A stretch of 7,410 nucleotides of DNA from Treponema sp. (GTDB lineage Bacteria; Spirochaetota; Spirochaetia; Treponematales; Breznakiellaceae), in the NCBI GenBank assembly GCA_009780285.1, contig WRAL01000067.1, positions 1-7,410 of the forward strand, in the 5' to 3' direction. A program made the position numbers and the translations under genes. Below, in pieces: positions 6,235 through 7,410 of the stretch (position 1 is the first letter of the stretch; every line of letters begins with the position of its first letter). Under the pieces are notes generated by a model. The model was not told the origin of the DNA and did not search any database. It worked only from the letters and a program-made list of their open reading frames with translations.

Positions 6235-6261
6235 ATTTCCTATTTTTCATTCGGGAATCGC

Positions 6262-6290
6262 TTGACATAAGAGCGCAAATGGCCTATAGT
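6262..6290 (+). promoter_or_regulatory. Strong sigma-70-type promoter of the AT-rich export region
   Basis: TTGACA (6262-6267), a 17 bp spacer and TATAGT (6285-6290) are close to full consensus. Expected transcription start is about 6297. Unlike the other promoters here, the first ATG with a good Shine-Dalgarno is about 17 bases further down and the exporter ATG about 260 bases down, giving a long leader. Confidence 0.75.
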
Positions 6291-6313
6291 CTTAGACAAA
6301 GGTGAAGGTACCC

Positions 6314-6343
6314 ATGCTTCTAGCAACGGAGGCTAGTAGTTAA
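6314..6343 (+). CDS. Nine-codon leader ORF (MLLATEASS)
   Basis: This minute ORF has the best ribosome-binding site in the window: AAAGGTGAAGG with AAGG (6305-6308) five bases before ATG. It stops at TAA 6341. Its sequence lies in a possible hairpin (CTAGC 6320-6324 with GCTAG 6332-6336), so translating it could alter leader RNA folding. It could be an attenuator-type leader peptide, a truncated small gene or chance. The same frame stays open after the stop into the 19-codon ORF. Confidence 0.35.
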   Translation: MLLATEASS

Positions 6344-6367
6344 AGAAAATGTCTTGCAACAAAAAGC

Positions 6368-6427
6368 ATGCCCGATGAATTACTAGAGGTATATTATGAA
6401 AAATTGATCGCATATAATAAAAAATAA
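6368..6427 (+). CDS. Possible 19-residue peptide (MPDELLEVYYEKLIAYNKK)
   Basis: The ATG at 6368 opens a 19-codon ORF ending at TAA 6425. The peptide is amphipathic, acidic at the start and lysine-ended, and looks more like a real small protein than random AT-rich reading. The frame is open back to 6344, just after the TAA that ends the nine-codon ORF. No good Shine-Dalgarno precedes it, so translation would need coupling or readthrough. I recognise no family. Confidence 0.3.
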   Translation: MPDELLEVYYEKLIAYNKK

Positions 6428-6453
6428 TGGTGACATAAAAATGTTATTTTAGT

Positions 6454-6549
6454 GTGGTGCGGCATAGAGTGCCTGTAGGAAGAGGCAGAATATCTCTTTG
6501 TCATTTTACTGCAATAAGTTTTGTCGGTGCCAATAATAAGTGGGGGTAA
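6454..6549 (+). CDS. Possible 31-residue peptide with GTG start, directly upstream of the exporter gene
   Basis: A frame beginning GTG GTG (6454, 6457) runs 31 codons to TAA 6547. The peptide is basic near the N-terminus (RHRVPVGRGR), has one cysteine (ISLCHF) and ends GANNKWG. It stops seven bases before the exporter ATG, the position a secreted-peptide precursor often holds. There is no double-glycine leader and no clear Shine-Dalgarno, and the frame is short enough to be chance. I recognise no family. Confidence 0.3.
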   Translation: MVRHRVPVGRGRISLCHFTAISFVGANNKWG

Positions 6550-6556
6550 AGGCTGA

Positions 6557-7410
6557 ATGTTAAAAGAATTTATTGAAAGATGGAAGGAAAGCAGGGCATA
6601 TCGTAAAAGTCAAATCGTTGCCATTGTTTTTTCTATAGCCCTTACTGCAATTGTATCGGTTATGCCTTTTGCGATTCGATCAATAATCGAAGATGTGCAA
6701 ACTGCCACGTTTTCTTTGACTACCCTCATAAATCTAGTCATCGTATTTTTCATTTTGATTTCCAGGAGTTTTCTTTCTTTTTTTAGTCGTATTTTGGGCT
6801 CGCGAATGGAAAGCGTTATAGGGCATGAAAAAAGACTTAATATTTTAAACAGCATTTTGAAAGCAACTATACATAGAAAAAAAACAATGGATGATACTAT
6901 TGTTATCAATCGTTTATTAAGGGAAGTATATTGTTATAGTGATTTATTAGGAACTTTTCCAGTAAATGTCATCACTAACATTATCAAAATTTTGTTTGCA
7001 ATTATAGTTCTTGTGCAAATAAATGTGCCTCTCTTTTTAGTTAGTTTCTTTACTATTCCCATAGCAATGTTTTTAGTCAATATAACGAAAGAAAGCATGA
7101 AGAATGCATGGGAAAATCAAATAAAGCAATGGGAAGGCATGGATAAACTTGCAAGAGAAATATTCGCTTCATATACCCTTGTCAAGCAAATGAAATGTGA
7201 AAATGAAATATCATCTCTATTCAACAAACAAAATAAAATGCATTTTAAAAGTGAAACGCATATAAACAAACTATCTATACTGACAATGGAATTAAACGCA
7301 ATTTTATCCAGCGCATTGCCGTTGCTTTGTTTGCTTATAGGTTTTGTATTGACGTTTATTGGCAGGAGCGACATAGGAAGCGTTATTGCTTTTTATATGT
7401 ATGTCAATTA
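6557..7410 (+). CDS. ABC exporter, transmembrane domain (3' truncated)
   Basis: The ATG at 6557, preceded by AAAGG four bases upstream, opens a frame of 284 codons still open at the right edge. The protein has the plan of an ABC exporter half-transporter: a short cytoplasmic start (MLKEFIERWKESRAYRKSQ), TM1 about 20-43, TM2 about 56-76, a long cytoplasmic extension with the helix GSRMESVIGHEKRLNILNSIL, TM3 about 134-155, TM4 about 158-174, then ASYTLVKQMKCENEISSLF, equivalent to the family's IVKAFGAE segment, TM5 about 246-268 and the start of TM6. The nucleotide-binding domain lies beyond the window. There is no N-terminal C39 peptidase domain. Codons are AT-rich (TTA, ATA, AGA), unlike the genes to the left, which suggests transfer. 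Cargo is unknown; peptide export is an inference from the small ORFs upstream. Confidence 0.85.
   Translation, partial: MLKEFIERWKESRAYRKSQIVAIVFSIALTAIVSVMPFAIRSIIEDVQTATFSLTTLINLVIVFFILISRSFLSFFSRILGSRMESVIGHEKRLNILNSILKATIHRKKTMDDTIVINRLLREVYCYSDLLGTFPVNVITNIIKILFAIIVLVQINVPLFLVSFFTIPIAMFLVNITKESMKNAWENQIKQWEGMDKLAREIFASYTLVKQMKCENEISSLFNKQNKMHFKSETHINKLSILTMELNAILSSALPLLCLLIGFVLTFIGRSDIGSVIAFYMYVN

Larger units (their letters stand above)
5852..6250. other. GC-rich non-coding spacer with hairpins and imperfect repeats
   Basis: No convincing gene is found in this stretch. Open frames exist on both strands but their translations are low-complexity (Ala/Arg-rich) and lack recognisable motifs. 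Visible structures are the hairpins CGGGGGA-AGTC-TCCCCCG (5879-5896), CGCGCGC-AA-GCGCGCG (5906-5921), GCTGCGG-GTTTAT-CCGCAGC (6090-6109) and AACCACTAC/GTAGTGGTT (6190-6215), plus the imperfect repeats listed separately. It may be an intergenic repeat element or decayed sequence. Confidence 0.6.

Noticed and set aside
5837..6268. Minus-strand open frame of 143 codons over the spacer
   Set aside because: It is low-complexity, overlaps hairpins and the cysK promoter, and has no ribosome site, motif or coding-like codon bias. A repeated hypothetical protein is possible but not supported.
5334..6305. Long plus-strand open frame of 323 codons
   Set aside because: It lies antisense to cysK and continues into the repeat-rich spacer; the translation is Arg/Ala-rich with no domain pattern, as expected of a GC-biased shadow frame.
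6349..6378. Nine-codon ORF MSCNKKHAR and three-codon ORFs at 6396, 6427 and 6441
   Set aside because: They are short enough to be expected by chance in AT-rich DNA; the one at 6396 has a fair AGAGG site but only three codons. They are noted as part of the leader, not called as genes.
6610..7374. Minus-strand open frames opposite the exporter (6610-6909 and 7117-7374)
   Set aside because: The plus strand encodes a continuous, recognisable ABC membrane domain through this stretch, so these are antisense shadows.

Overview
The window looks like a bacterial chromosome segment in two parts. Bases 1 to about 6215 are GC-rich (one hand-counted block, 2401-2460, is 42/60 G+C) and carry compact housekeeping-type genes. 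From about 6215 to the right edge the DNA is AT-rich (14/60 in 6841-6900, 18/60 in 7021-7080) and holds one truncated export gene behind an unusual leader. A CheR-TPR chemotaxis gene ending in a GGFPPDHFRRILE tail, a family 4 uracil-DNA glycosylase and GC-rich hairpin-filled spacers together remind me of gut treponemes (Spirochaetota). This is an impression from memory, not a database result, and confidence in the phylum is only moderate.

Layout: (1) 2-826 (+), the C-terminal part of a CheR-type MCP methyltransferase with a TPR-like tail, cut by the left edge. (2) 839-1918 (-), mannonate dehydratase (uxuA), convergent with cheR. (3) 1941-2723 (+), a NagD-like HAD-IIA phosphatase, divergent from uxuA with only 22 bp between start codons. 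(4) 2724-2906, a spacer packed with perfect hairpins that ends in a promoter. (5) 2907-3980 (+), a DppB/OppB-type ABC permease with no DppC partner beside it. (6) 4022-4762 (+), a family 4 [4Fe-4S] uracil-DNA glycosylase. (7) 4797-5816 (-), a CysK-like cysteine synthase sharing a convergent terminator region with the glycosylase. (8) About 5852-6250, a GC-rich spacer with hairpins and imperfect repeats and no convincing gene. (9) 6262-6556, a near-consensus promoter followed by several tiny ORFs. (10) 6557-7410 (+), the membrane domain of an ABC exporter, running off the right edge.

Two patterns stand out. First, all five GC-rich genes whose starts are visible lack a Shine-Dalgarno sequence and have a -10-like hexamer ending exactly six bases before ATG, four of them with a plausible -35. 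This predicts leaderless mRNAs. uxuA and the HAD gene push this to overlapping divergent promoters that share one GTATAC. Second, the AT-rich right end follows a different plan: a strong promoter, a leader with SD-like sequences and minute ORFs, then an exporter. It may be the start of a peptide-export (RiPP, bacteriocin or signal peptide) locus, but the rest lies outside the window and the peptides match no family I can name.

Functionally the genes are mixed: taxis adaptation, hexuronate breakdown, phosphatase, peptide or nickel uptake, uracil repair, cysteine synthesis and export. No single operon links them; each appears to have its own promoter.
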